Below, in pieces: positions 47,313 through 57,800 of a DNA stretch of 64,000 bases. The number at the start of each line of letters is the position of its first letter. The stretch's first letter is position 1. Origin of the DNA: Lonicera japonica (lineage: Eukaryota > Streptophyta > Magnoliopsida > Dipsacales > Caprifoliaceae); NCBI GenBank assembly GCA_021464415.1, contig JAKCWG010000519.1, positions 1 through 64,000 on the forward strand. The letters run 5' to 3'. Position numbers and translations under genes: made by a program. The notes beneath the pieces are model-generated. The model worked only from the letters and a program-made list of their open reading frames with translations. It did not search any database and had not been told where the DNA came from.

Positions 47313-49094
47313 TTAAAGATTAAAAGGGAAGGAACACATGCAGATCTATTAAGGGAAAAGGTGGGACATGTGCCCCAATCAAAATAAGGAGACCTAAATG
47401 TTTTTTATTTTTATATAAAGCCATGATTTCACAATTCAACTCTTTTTTCATACAAGCCATGAATTAACAACCATCACAAGAAATGGTGGGCATATAACCA
47501 TAACAAAAACGGACACAACAAAAATTTCGATATCATGTGAACGTGGATCAAACCCAAAAATTCCTTATTATAAAGATAAAGATCAAGGATACCAACTTTC
47601 TAGAAGAAGGAAATTGGCCTTTTATACGTTTCTTTTTATTCTTCCTTTTGAAATAAAAGCTACGGTAATGATTAATTGTTAGAGGAGGCGTTGACGTGAA
47701 ACTCGAACCACTACATTTTCATAAGTAAGAACATATGTTAAGGATTAGGCTACCAAAAAATATTTGAAGTATGCTTCTTGTCAAAAAAAAAGAAGTAGAA
47801 GTATGCTTAATAATATAAAAAGTTACTTAACAACATTGTGTTATGTTAGCAACTTTTTTTTTTTAACTTATTAATAAGGAAGTTACGGGTTTGATTCTTA
47901 TGAATGAAGTATTGAACCTTAGTTGATAGTGGTGGCGCCGATGTTCTGGTAGAAGTAGAATATTTCTTGCATTAAAAAATTATGTAAATACTCGGTATTT
48001 AGAAATTGAAAATGTAAAAGGGAGGTACTTCATCAATTTTCTTATTAATTTTGTTTTTTGTACTACTAGGGAATTTTAGGTTCTAGGTAATTCAATTACA
48101 ATTAATTCGACGGTATAAAAGAGTGATGCATAATCATACCTTGGTAATTGAAGTAAAGTATATATCAAAAATAAAATGATAAATTTTAGGAAAAAAGTAG
48201 TGATCAAACAACCAAAAATATTAAATTTGTGCCATCCTTACAAGAAAAAGGTACATATTTTCCCTATACCCCATTATTATTTTTCTAATAAATTTTACTG
48301 TATTCTATGACGAGTTTTTATGAAGAAAATAAAATAGTAATGCAATATTTTCATAATAGTATTGAACTTTTGCAAAAGGTCAAAATACATATATGGCAAA
48401 AACAGTGACCTCCTTATCTTCCATTGTCATTTTCTATGCTATCCAAAAAGAAATTTTTATTGTCATCTTCTATATGTTAATATGAGACATTTAAATGTGC
48501 GTTAGGTTTTTATCCATCTAAATCTTAAATCGCTTCGTTACCTAATTCATATAAAAGTTTAATTAAAGTTACCTTTTTTCATTTTCATTTTTTCTGAAAA
48601 AGGTTTAGTTAAAGTTAGCTTGGACACAAGCTTGAAAGCAGGGAATGACATTGAAATAAAGAATTTCACTAGGCAATAAATTTGTGCTATGGTAGTAACG
48701 TCGACTTACATTAGAGATTAAAAGAGAAGGGACAGTTAATAGTTTTTTAATATAGTAGAAGTGCCGACTCACATTTGGAATTAAAAGAGAAGGAACATAG
48801 GCGGCGGATCTATTAAGGGAAAAGGTGGGCCATGTGCCTCAATCAAAATAAGGAGAATTGGAGTTTCTTTTATTTGTACATAAAGCCATGATTTCACAAT
48901 ACAACTCTTTTCTTATACAAGCCATGAATTAATGACCATTACAATAAATGGTAGACATATAACCATAACAAGTGCGGACACAACAAATATTTCTACACCA
49001 CGTCTATGTGAATGTGGATAACCCCAAAATTTCTTTGTTATAAAGACAAAGAGGATATCAACTTCTAGAAGAAGGAAATTGGCCTTTTATACGT

Positions 49095-49654
49095 ACCTAA
49101 TTAATTCTTATTTACTTTGTGCTCCATCCTCTTTTTTCAATTTTTTTTCCTCAATTTTGTGTATGATTGTTTCTTTTAGTACCTCACCAGAAGATTTTTT
49201 TTAAAAAAAATAATAAATTAAAATTTTCACTTATTCATATTATATTATTCATCCATATGTCATCTATTACCACTAGACTGATCGAGTTGAAAAGAAATTA
49301 GGTTATTAGTTGTAATTATTTGTGCTTACGACAAACACGTAAATAGCGAATATTTGTATTTTTTGAAACCTAAAGTTAACTTTTATATGAATTATTATTT
49401 TCTTCAAGTGCCCCACCTAAAAAAAAATATGGCTCTGCCTGGGGTAGAGTACTTAGTGATTTAATTTGTATTGATTTATTTAAAAAAAAAAAAAAATAAG
49501 TTCTATGTAATCTATAATCAAGTTTAAAATTATTTTTTAAACTTTTTAAATTATAAGTGAGTCAAGTTTTTGACACGAGTAATAAATCGACTAACACACT
49601 CTTACTTTAATAAAGATTCAAATCCGTGCGCTAGTATGCAGTCTATGACTTTAA
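49095..49654. other. Intergenic stretch
   Basis: AT-rich with T and A runs. No gene is seen. Confidence 0.4.
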
Positions 49655-49990
49655 GGGTGTGTTTGTCGCGCGAAATTAGAAACAGGATAGGATTAATTAA
49701 TTCTATCCGGTGTTTGGTGTCAAAAAGGATAGGATAAATAAATCATATCCCCCGTTTGGCGCAAGAGTAGATAGGATATTTTAATCCTATCTCGCGTTTG
49801 GCGCAACTCGGGACTGGATTGCACTCGGGATTAATTATCATTTTATCCCTTTAGAACCGGATAAATATATACCACCCCTATAGGTAGTATTATTTTATCC
49901 ATGATTGCCGGATAACAAAATTAATATAAAAATTATTTTTTAATTATTTCTTTTTATTTTAATCTTTTTCTTTACACATTTTTAGATAAT

Positions 49991-50884
49991 TGATGGTGTC
50001 AAAATGTAGAACATATAATTATATTGACGACCCACCAATCAATGAATAATGGTGAATTTGAGGTTTAACAATGGATTGTAACTGTGAACAGTGATTGTGA
50101 ACAGTACCACCGTATACGTGAACAGTACCAATGTGTATGTGAACATTGATTGTGAACAGTACCACTGTATATGTGAACAGTACCACCGTATATGTGAACA
50201 GTGACTGTGAACAGTACCAACAGAAACTGATTAAAAATGAAGATGAACACGAGACATTTTTTGTTAAGGTAGGTTCCCCTGGTAGCGCTTATGCTAGTCC
50301 GACAGTACGTCCTCCTTTTGTGTGTGCTTGCTTTGTATTAGCTCAAAGGCAATCAATTTGGATGATAATACAAGCTACCAATCTCTCTCTCTCTTCCTAT
50401 AATTTCTTTAATTCTATTTATAAGTATAGAATTATGATTACAAATATTTCAACAGAATAAATAATAAACTGTGTGGGAGAGAGAGCGTATAAGGGTGATT
50501 GATATTTTTTTGGGGTATAAAAAGAGAGAGTATAAAACCCTCGAAAATTGGTTTGTATTTATATTGCCAATGGCTTTATATCTCTTAGAAGAGATGGATG
50601 GATATTAGGAAAGAAGAAAGAGATGTTTTTTGGTGTCATTTGAATGAATGAATGAGGGGGTATTTATAGGTAAATATAGAATGGCAAAAAGGTAAATTTG
50701 GTAAAAATGAAGGGCAAAAAGGTAATTTTTGGTGGAGGTGTGGTAGGTGTAGTAGGTGTGGTAGGTGTGGTAGGTGAGAGGTAAAAATGGTATTTTACTG
50801 GAGGTAAAAATAGGATTTTATTGGAGGTAAAAGTGTTGAATTACCTTTGTAGGCCAATGATAAAATTAGTATTTAACCCCATCA
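49991..50884 (-). repeat. Left LTR (3' LTR in element orientation)
   Basis: Begins TGATGGTGTC and ends CCCCATCA. Near 50075-50220 it has about seven copies of a ~21-bp GTGAACAGTACCACCGTATA-type repeat, against about four in the other LTR. A GTGGTAGGT short repeat lies near 50737-50775. These copy-number differences explain most of the 121-bp length difference between the LTRs. Confidence 0.9.
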
Positions 50885-51039
50885 ATTGCCCCATATCCTT
50901 ATCATTTAGCTCGGATGAGCTGATTGGTGAGGATATTCTTCAACCCAGGAGCTAGTAGTAGCTCTGAGCTCTGAAGTTCGTGATGTCTTAAGCCCGAATC
51001 CTTCGTATGTAAACAAGGTTGACAATTTGATGCCTGCAA

Positions 51040-51182
51040 GAGGTATTTTGCCTGTGTTAGGTCTTTCGCCTGTGTTAGAGGTCTTTTGCCTTTTTAAGAG
51101 GTCTTTCGCCTGTGTTAGGTCTTTCGCCTGTGTTAAAGGTCTTTTGCCTTTGAGAGGTCTTTCGCCTGTGTTAGAGGTCTTT
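51040..51182. repeat. Minisatellite GGTCTTTCGCCTGTGTTAGA
   Basis: About seven imperfect copies of a ~20-bp unit (GTCTTTCGCCTGTGTTAGAG alternating with GTCTTTTGCCTTTGAGAG) in the retrotransposon interior, followed by a (TA)n/(ATAC) stretch at 51184-51233. Confidence 0.85.
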
Positions 51183-51539
51183 ATATGTATATATACATAT
51201 ACGTATACATATATATATATATATACATATGTATAGTTTTTTTTTTTTTAGAAAAGTATTATCGTAGCATCAACATCAACATCATACACACATTTTCTCT
51301 CCCTATAACAACATTAAAAAGGGATCTAGGGCGGTGGAGCCTAGATGCATGCGGGAGGCGCTGCACGCGGGGGGGGCGCTGCATATTTTGACTTTTTAAG
51401 AAGACAATTTTTCGTCTTCGAATTCTTTCAATGCTAGATGCCTCTTGTTCTCTCTTTCTTGTCATCTCCCTCAAGATCCATCTTCTTCTTATACCTTTTA
51501 CAGGGGATACCCATGAATAAGGGAAAGTAAATCACAAGT

Positions 51540-52076
51540 ATGCCGAATGTGCCGAATACCTTCCGTTGTACAGGTTCTTCTTATGCTGCTTGTACTTATA
51601 AACGCAAGAGATGTCAGCCATGGTGTGAATATGCAAAAAAATTTCGAGATGTGATTAGTCGCCAAGATTATCGCACAATCTTCACTGTTTTCGGGGGGAA
51701 GAACCTTGCAGATATTTTACAAAATATTCCCGAATATCAATATCTTGAAACTCTTAATTCATTTCTTTTTGAAGCTAAGGCGAGAGTCGAGAATCCCTTT
51801 AAAGGGTGTACTGCTCTCCTTACTTCTCTTGAACAGAAGGTGGAAGAGTTACAAGAACGGGTGACGGCATTAGAGGCTCGGTTAGAAGGAGGACCTTCCT
51901 GTGTTAACCCGTTATGCTCCTTTGCTCCTCCTCGAGGTTCTTCGAGGTTCTTTTCGTCGGTAGAAAATAACACGGCTGATGTTGTTTCGTCTGCTGTGAA
52001 TCCGGACGGTTATTTATCGCAATCTTCGCAAGCTAATTTTCTTACGGAGGTTGCCGAACCAACCAGCACTGATTAG
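51540..52076 (+). CDS. LOB-domain (LBD, class I-like) protein inside an LTR retrotransposon
   Basis: LBD proteins are plant-specific DNA-binding transcription factors. This uninterrupted ATG-to-TAG frame encodes 178 residues. Residues 15-29 (YAACTYKRKRCQPWC) match the C-x2-C-x6-C-x3-C zinc motif (Cys 18, 25, 29), but the first cysteine is Tyr15. Cys10 is the only nearby substitute and the spacing is wrong. A GAS-like block follows (IFTVFGGKNLADIL, 47-60), then NSFLFEAKARVENPFKGC (73-90), equivalent to the family's SLxYEAxARxxDPVYGC. Next is a leucine-zipper-like coiled coil, LEQKVEELQERVTALEARL, close to LX6LX3LX6L with one Val. The tail is Ser-rich. It lies in the retrotransposon interior, opposite to the element's own direction. 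The usual LBD intron is absent, consistent with capture as RNA. An intact frame of this length in decaying DNA suggests recent capture or selection; DNA binding is uncertain. Confidence 0.75.
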   Translation: MPNVPNTFRCTGSSYAACTYKRKRCQPWCEYAKKFRDVISRQDYRTIFTVFGGKNLADILQNIPEYQYLETLNSFLFEAKARVENPFKGCTALLTSLEQKVEELQERVTALEARLEGGPSCVNPLCSFAPPRGSSRFFSSVENNTADVVSSAVNPDGYLSQSSQANFLTEVAEPTSTD

Positions 52077-52289
52077 ACAGCTTTAGGGGATATTCGCCAT
52101 GATTTTTCTGATTACTCTTTTTCTGATTTAAGTACTATTTTGAATTTTGATGCTGATGATCTTCATATTCTTCAGCCTTTTTTGGGTGACTACATAATGT
52201 GCACCTCTAGTGAGGGTTTTGTAAAAATGTTCCAGAGATGTTCCACTTGTGACTGTTTAAAGCATAGCTCTTATATGTTGATAGCAATT

Positions 52290-52615
52290 TTTTCGAGATC
52301 CTTGGTTTCTTAAAAGAAAAATTTGTTCTTTTTGGCTAAGTCTTGAGTAGAGTCATGCCCCCTTCTGACTTAGGCAAATTCTGACAATTTTCTCATTTAA
52401 GTCCTTGGTTTTTTAAAAGAAAATTTTTTTCTTTTTGCTAAGTTTTGAGTAGAGTCTTGCTCTCTTCTAACTTATGCAAATTTTGACAATTTTCTCATTT
52501 ATTACAAGGGTTTCTTAAAAGGAAAATTTGTTCTTTTTTTGCTAAGTCTTGAGTAGAGCCATGCCCTCTTCTGACTTAGACAAATTTTGACAATTTTCTT
52601 ATTTATTACTAGGGA
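52290..52615. repeat. Three tandem ~105-bp repeats downstream of the LOB ORF
   Basis: Units sharing AAGAAAAATTTGTTCTTTTT, GCTAAGTCTTGAGTAGAGTC, CTTCTGACTTAGGCAAATT and TGACAATTTTCTCATTTA begin at about 52300, 52407 and 52512. Non-coding. Confidence 0.85.
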
Positions 52616-52682
52616 ACGTCAAAATCTTGATCTCTGACCAGTGGTGCAACAGTAGATGATCATTCTCAGCCAAGTCTCTTTG

Positions 52683-52762
52683 GGCTGGGGTGGTCCAGCG
52701 GTTGTCTGTTGGACTTCAAAATCACATTTAGCTTTGTAGAGGTTTGATATCCGCTGAACATT
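52683..52762 (+). other. tRNA-like segment with A- and B-box motifs
   Basis: TGGTCCAGCGGTTG resembles a tRNA D-arm/A box, and 45 bp later GAGGTTTGATATCC resembles a B box. Pairing of acceptor and anticodon stems is poor, so this is at best a decayed tRNA-derived (SINE-like) head inside the retrotransposon. Confidence 0.25.
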
Positions 52763-52959
52763 TCTTTAATTTCTTTCTTGTGGTTTGTCGGATGAACTTG
52801 ATAAAAATTACATTCAATTGTAATTTTTTGGAAGCTCATTAACTTTACCTACAATAAAGATTATTGATCGTAAGAAAATGATACAACTTTAGATATATTA
52901 AAATAAAGAGAAAAAATCATATATGAGTTATCAAAAAATAACTTATCTCTTCTTTTGAG

Positions 52960-53440
52960 TTTTATCCCCTTGGGTAATCGAATTTTTGAATGATTATGCG
53001 CCTGTAAATATTGAGCTAGCATAGGCTTGCTAGATTTTCGCATTTTTTAATGCAGCAACTTTATATCCCCCGTTTTGGACTCCAAGATGGCCAAATTTGA
53101 AAAATGATTGAACTGGAAAGTTGTAGCTTTTGAAGTTTTCTTCAAAATGGACTCCAGAATCGTATGATTTGGAGTTTTTAGCACAAAGTTATGCGCCTAA
53201 TAATATTGAGTCACCATAGGTCCGCGGGATTTTAGCCTTTTTCGTTCCAAAAAGTTTATATCGAAGTTTTGAACCTCGAGATGGACGAATTTGAAGAAAG
53301 CTTGAACTGAAAAGTTGTAGCTCTTGAAATTTTCTCCAAAATGGATTCCAGAATTGTATGATTTGGAGTTCTGAGCAAGAAGTTATGCCTCCGAGAATAT
53401 TGAGCTACGTACACTTGCGGGATTCTGAGTTTTTCACCGA
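52960..53440. repeat. ~170-bp tandem repeats beside the primer-binding site
   Basis: About two and a half copies of a unit with GAAAAATGATTGAACTGGAAAG, AAAATGGACTCCAGAATCGT, ATGATTTGGAGTT and TTATGCGCC...AATATTGAG (about 52975 partial, 53060-53230, 53245-53410). In element orientation this is the leader directly downstream of the primer-binding site. Confidence 0.8.
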
Positions 53441-53487
53441 AAATTCACTTATAATTTCTAAAGAACGAGAGCTTTAGAGAGCTTATC

Positions 53488-53509
53488 GTTCCCACAAACG
53501 GCACCAAAC
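53488..53509 (-). other. Primer-binding site, tRNA-Asp-like
   Basis: On the minus strand, GTTTGGTGCCGTTTGTGGGA follows the LTR end (CCATCA) directly. It resembles the 3' end complement of plant tRNA-Asp used by many Ty3-type elements, with a few mismatches. This fixes the element's direction. Confidence 0.65.
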
Positions 53510-54282
53510 TGATGGTGTCAAAATGTAGAACATATAATTGACGACCGACCAATCAATGAATAATGGTGAATTTGAGGTTTAACAATGGATTGTAACTGTG
53601 AACAGTGATTATGAACAGTACCACCGTATACGTGAACAGTGACTGTGAACAGTACCGACAGAAACTGATTAAAAATGAAGATGAACACGAGACATTTTTT
53701 GTTAAGGTAGGTTCTCCCGGTAGCGCTTATGCTAGTCCGACGGTACGTCCTCCTTTTGTGTGTGCTTGTTTTGTATTAGCTCAAAGGCAATCAATTTGGA
53801 TGATAATACAAGCTACCAATCTCTCTCTCTCTCTTCCTATAATTTCCTTAATTCTATTTATAAGTATAGAATTAGGATTACAAATATTTCAACAGAATAA
53901 ATAATAAACTGTGTGGGAGAGAGAGCGTATAAGGGTGATTGATATTTTTTGGGGTATGAAAAGAGAGAGTATAAGACCCTCGAAAATTGGCTTGTATTTA
54001 TATTGCCAATGGCTTTATATTTATTAAAAGAGATGGATGGATATTGGGAAAGAAGAAAGAGATGTTTTTTGGTGTCATTTGAATGAATGAATGAGTGGGT
54101 ATTTATAGGTAAATATAGAATGGCAAAAAGGTAAATTTGGTAAAAATGAAGGGCAAAAAGGTAATTTTTAGTGGAGGTGTGGTAGGTGTGGTAGGTGAGG
54201 GGTAAAAATGATATTTTACTGGAGGTAAAAGTGTTGAATTACCTTTGTATGCCAATGATAAAATTAGTATTTAACCCCATCA
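53510..54282 (-). repeat. Right LTR (5' LTR in element orientation)
   Basis: Near-identical to the left LTR apart from missing tandem units (near 53600-53660 and 54175-54200) and scattered substitutions. Open frames conserved in both LTRs (about 50146-50460 and 53605-53904) merely reflect LTR identity. Confidence 0.9.
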
Positions 54283-54842
54283 ATAATTAAATTTATTAAT
54301 GAAAATTTTCAATCACCCAAAATCACACTAACTCAACCAATAAAATTTATTTCTTTTATAATATGATATTTTTATTTATTTTTTTATTAAATGAAGGTAT
54401 TTATTAAAAACTTTAATTTTAGAAAAAATGGTAACATTAGAATTTGAAATTGTACTTAATACCTAATTCGTAAATATTATATGTGATATAGAACTTTTCT
54501 CCCAAAAGGGTTTTTTACAAAACTAATTTATAAATCGAAAAATTGCATTAGTTAAAAAAAATTGTTGACAACAATTAAAATTGCATATATTTTTAAAAGA
54601 AAAGCAAAGTTGTATTATATAATACCTGGACTTGTAATCCAAAACTCCATCAAATGCAAAGTTTATTAAATCTTTATCCGACTAGTCTTTATCCTGACCG
54701 ATCCCGCTTAATCCTTATCCAACTGATTCCTTTCATATCTTATCCCACATAATTCCTATCCGACTAATTCTAACTCTTATCCTATCCGGTCTTTATCCTA
54801 TCATATCCTACCTCCTTATCCGGCTCGCCAAATGCACCCTAA

Positions 54843-57800
54843 TATTCTTATATCCCCTCATCCACAAGCACTCCTAAAAATCATATTTTTTTTCATCGAT
54901 AAGCTATATATATATATATAGATGTATGCAATTCAAACTTGTTTTTAATCAAAAAATTGAAAACGTTTATTTAAGTCTGCATTAACCCAGCTCTTCTGAA
55001 AAACTAGGAAATAATCCAAAAGAATGAATAATCATTAATAATTTTTTATTTTGTTGATTTTGTATTTTTTAAATTTGTTTTATGTCTTTCCAGTTTTGCC
55101 CTCTCCTGATTTTTGTAATAGATAATTAATTTATCCTTATAATTTAGCTATCTAATTATATCTTTTTTTTTTTGGATAAAATATATAATTACCTTTTAAA
55201 GATAGCTTTTCCTAATTTTTTGGACTTTTTAATTTAAAATCTTATTTAAAGAGTCATTATGATAGCTACAAAAACACCTCAAATATATCAACAATATTTA
55301 TTAGTGGTGTCTTGAAATTATTAAGTAACATAAATAATTGATGATACTAACATAAGAAATTGTTATTCACAGATATATTAGAAACTAAAAGAAAAAAAAA
55401 AGAATTTTAGACATATAAATAACATCCTAGTAAGTGACATTTTAATCTAATTAATTGTGATACCAACATGTCTCTAATTTTTGTATGATTATGACGAAAA
55501 TTTGAAGGAATATGATTGAATAACAAACTTTTTAACCTAATTAATCCGTTTAAGATATAGTTTCCTTAAGATCATGAGTCAAGATCATTATTCAAAGCCT
55601 CAGTCACCATTTCAACCGCGAGATCAAAGGTTTCCTCCTCTACAATGAGACTCGTCATAATTTTCTAGGTCTTGAGGTATAAAATGCATCTGAAATTCAA
55701 TTGGCCATGGGCGGACTAACTCCTTATTCTTATATATTATTTTGGGAGAATCTCATTTCTCGGTGTGGGATTTACAATTTCAACACACCCGCCTCACATG
55801 TAGCATAACTTTAAACCTAGCGCGTGGATTGTTTATATTGGTTGACGCGGAGTACATGCGGCGGTTGGACCTTAATGGTGAATAGTTTGTCCTTTAATAT
55901 AATACTATATTAGAGTTCAGAACATCCAACCTTAAACTAATTAGTCATAGGTAGAATAGTCCGGTCATTTTTATATATTGCTTTAGGGGATTTTACTTCT
56001 CAATGTAAAATTTATAATCTATATGGTTGGCAAAAGTTTGGAGTTTGGAGTTTGGAGTTGTTGGATGCAAACCATCAATTGATCATTTATGAAATATGAA
56101 GCGGCAAATTAATAGAGGAGAAAATTTGTCCTAATCATTTCCTCACCAAATTTTCCAAAAATTTGAATTCAGATACCTCCTTCTATTGTTATGATTATCA
56201 ACATTTATTCAAACACAAAGGACATAAAGGTCTTTTTGTTGTTTTACTATTATAAAAATTGGAAAAAAAATTGGACTAAAAGCAAAAAAATTGGGCTAAA
56301 AATAAAATATTGAGATAATCACTAATTTTTAAAAAGAAGTGGGCTGGTTAAAAAAAAAAAAAAACCACTTAACTAGACTAAATCCTAATTTTTCATAAAA
56401 ATTTGAATTGTTTTGCATTTAACCCAATACGTTTTTGAAATTAGTTTTTGGCCAAAGTTATGGATAATCATCATTTCAAATTTTAGAAAATTATTTAAAT
56501 GTTTTTAAAATTATTTTGTGTTTTTCCAAAGTTTCCCTTTTGACTTTTATTAATTAAAATTAATTTTTCCAACTATTTAGGAATCCTAAGATTTGAGAAA
56601 CAAATTTAAGATCCAATAATCCCTTTGAAAACTCAAATTCAAAATAATTTTGGAATTTAAAATCAAAATTTAACTCCAACAAATTAGATATAACATAGTT
56701 AAACCTACTATAGACATATTGTGCTCATGTGTACTAACTTGGTGCATATGCACAAAATCAATATTAAAATGTTAGAGCGTAAAACGGAATGTTAATAACG
56801 CCGCCATTTATTATTATAAGAAAATAAGAAGATTAATTAGAAATAGAGCAATGATACTTTTAACATATAATTTTATCAGATATTCTTACCCGAAACAATG
56901 GCCGGAAAAATTATCTCGTAAGTAAAATTTTTCCTTAAAAACATGACTGAGGAGCTTGGCTCCACATGCAAATAAGAGCTTTGGCTACGGATTTTGTCTT
57001 TAGAGGTAAGAATAAAGTTGCTTGGGATTCTATTTTTCTGTGGTTTGTCTTGAAATCGGATTTCACATTAATTAATTTGGAGGTTGATTAATTATGAGAA
57101 TATAATAGTGTTTGGTGACAACTAAGTAATTTAAAATCTTATCGACATTAATTTCAATAAATTATTGATAACCCTCACGTAAATTATTTTATTTTCATAT
57201 TTTTCTTCTTTGTTTTGTGTTGAATTGACCAATAGCTTAATTTAAAAGTGGCATATATAGAAACAAAAAATTGGGTCACTCATGCTTGATGCAATTGGAC
57301 TTTAAATTATTTATAATAATGGCACAACATTTGAGAAAATAAGGGTTCTTTTTTTTTCCTTTTTTTTTAATTACCATAAACAAACTTGCGTCATTCGAGG
57401 ACTTCTAATTAATCTTCTAAATAATTATGGTAGCAATTTTGTATGACAGACTATTTTATAAAATTGTATACCTTATATTTTTCTTTATCATTTAAATAAA
57501 CGTTTTTAATATAAACATTTTTGACTCGGATATATTAGTTTGACTTGTATTCGATTCCAAAAATAAATTGGAATTGGGTCGTGTCCAACGACCCTACCCA
57601 AAATACATAAGTCCGCCAAGCTGGACCAAAGTAAAAGTCCATGAATCAATAAATTTGCCAAACCAGCCCAATGGGCCACTTAAGCCCAAGTCAAGAACAA
57701 GCCCAAACTGTGGGCCTAACCAAACTGGTCCATAAACATATTTGATGTATATTCAAATAAATCAAGAAATCTTTCATCAATTAAGGCGACTCAATAAAGA

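Larger units (their letters stand above)
45231..49094. repeat. Tandem segmental duplication (2.4 kb + 1.5 kb units)
   Basis: Unit 1 (about 45231-47628) and unit 2 (about 47629-49094) both begin CTTTTATTCTTCCTTTTGAA-like sequence and both end GAAGGAAATTGGCCTTTTATACGT. Between them long blocks are nearly identical, for example AAAAGGTCAAAATACATGTATGG and ATGAGACATTTAAATGTGCG. Unit 1 is longer because it holds two MITE-type insertions absent from unit 2. No gene is apparent in either unit. Confidence 0.85.
49991..54282 (-). mobile_element. Non-autonomous LTR retrotransposon carrying a LOB-domain ORF
   Basis: Two direct repeats, 49991-50884 (894 bp) and 53510-54282 (773 bp), share TGATGGTGTCAAAATGTAGA at one end and ACCCCATCA at the other (TG...CA termini). 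They are flanked by the perfect 5-bp duplication ATAAT (49986-49990, 54283-54287). On the minus strand the sequence just inside the right LTR, TTTGGTGCCGTTTGTGGGAA, resembles the tRNA-Asp primer-binding site (TGGCGCCGTTGCCGGGGA). Next to the other LTR a purine-biased AAGGATATGGGG could serve as polypurine tract. The element is therefore read right to left. The 2.6-kb interior has no gag, protease, reverse transcriptase or integrase. It contains tandem repeats and an antisense 178-codon LOB-domain ORF. Confidence 0.9.
49655..54839. mobile_element. MITE-like element (TSD TAA) split by an LTR retrotransposon
   Basis: The left end GGGTGTGTTTGTCGCGCGAA and right end (reverse complement) GGGTGCATTTGGCGAGCCGG are flanked by TAA (49652-49654, 54840-54842). 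Both subterminal regions are rich in GGATAGGAT/ATCCTATCC motifs facing each other. Removing the retrotransposon and one TSD copy leaves an ~890-bp non-coding element, so this element is the older insertion. Confidence 0.7.

Noticed and set aside
50146..50460. 104-codon frame, also present at 53605-53904
   Set aside because: Both copies are inside LTRs; conservation is due to LTR identity, and the frame starts in a tandem repeat.
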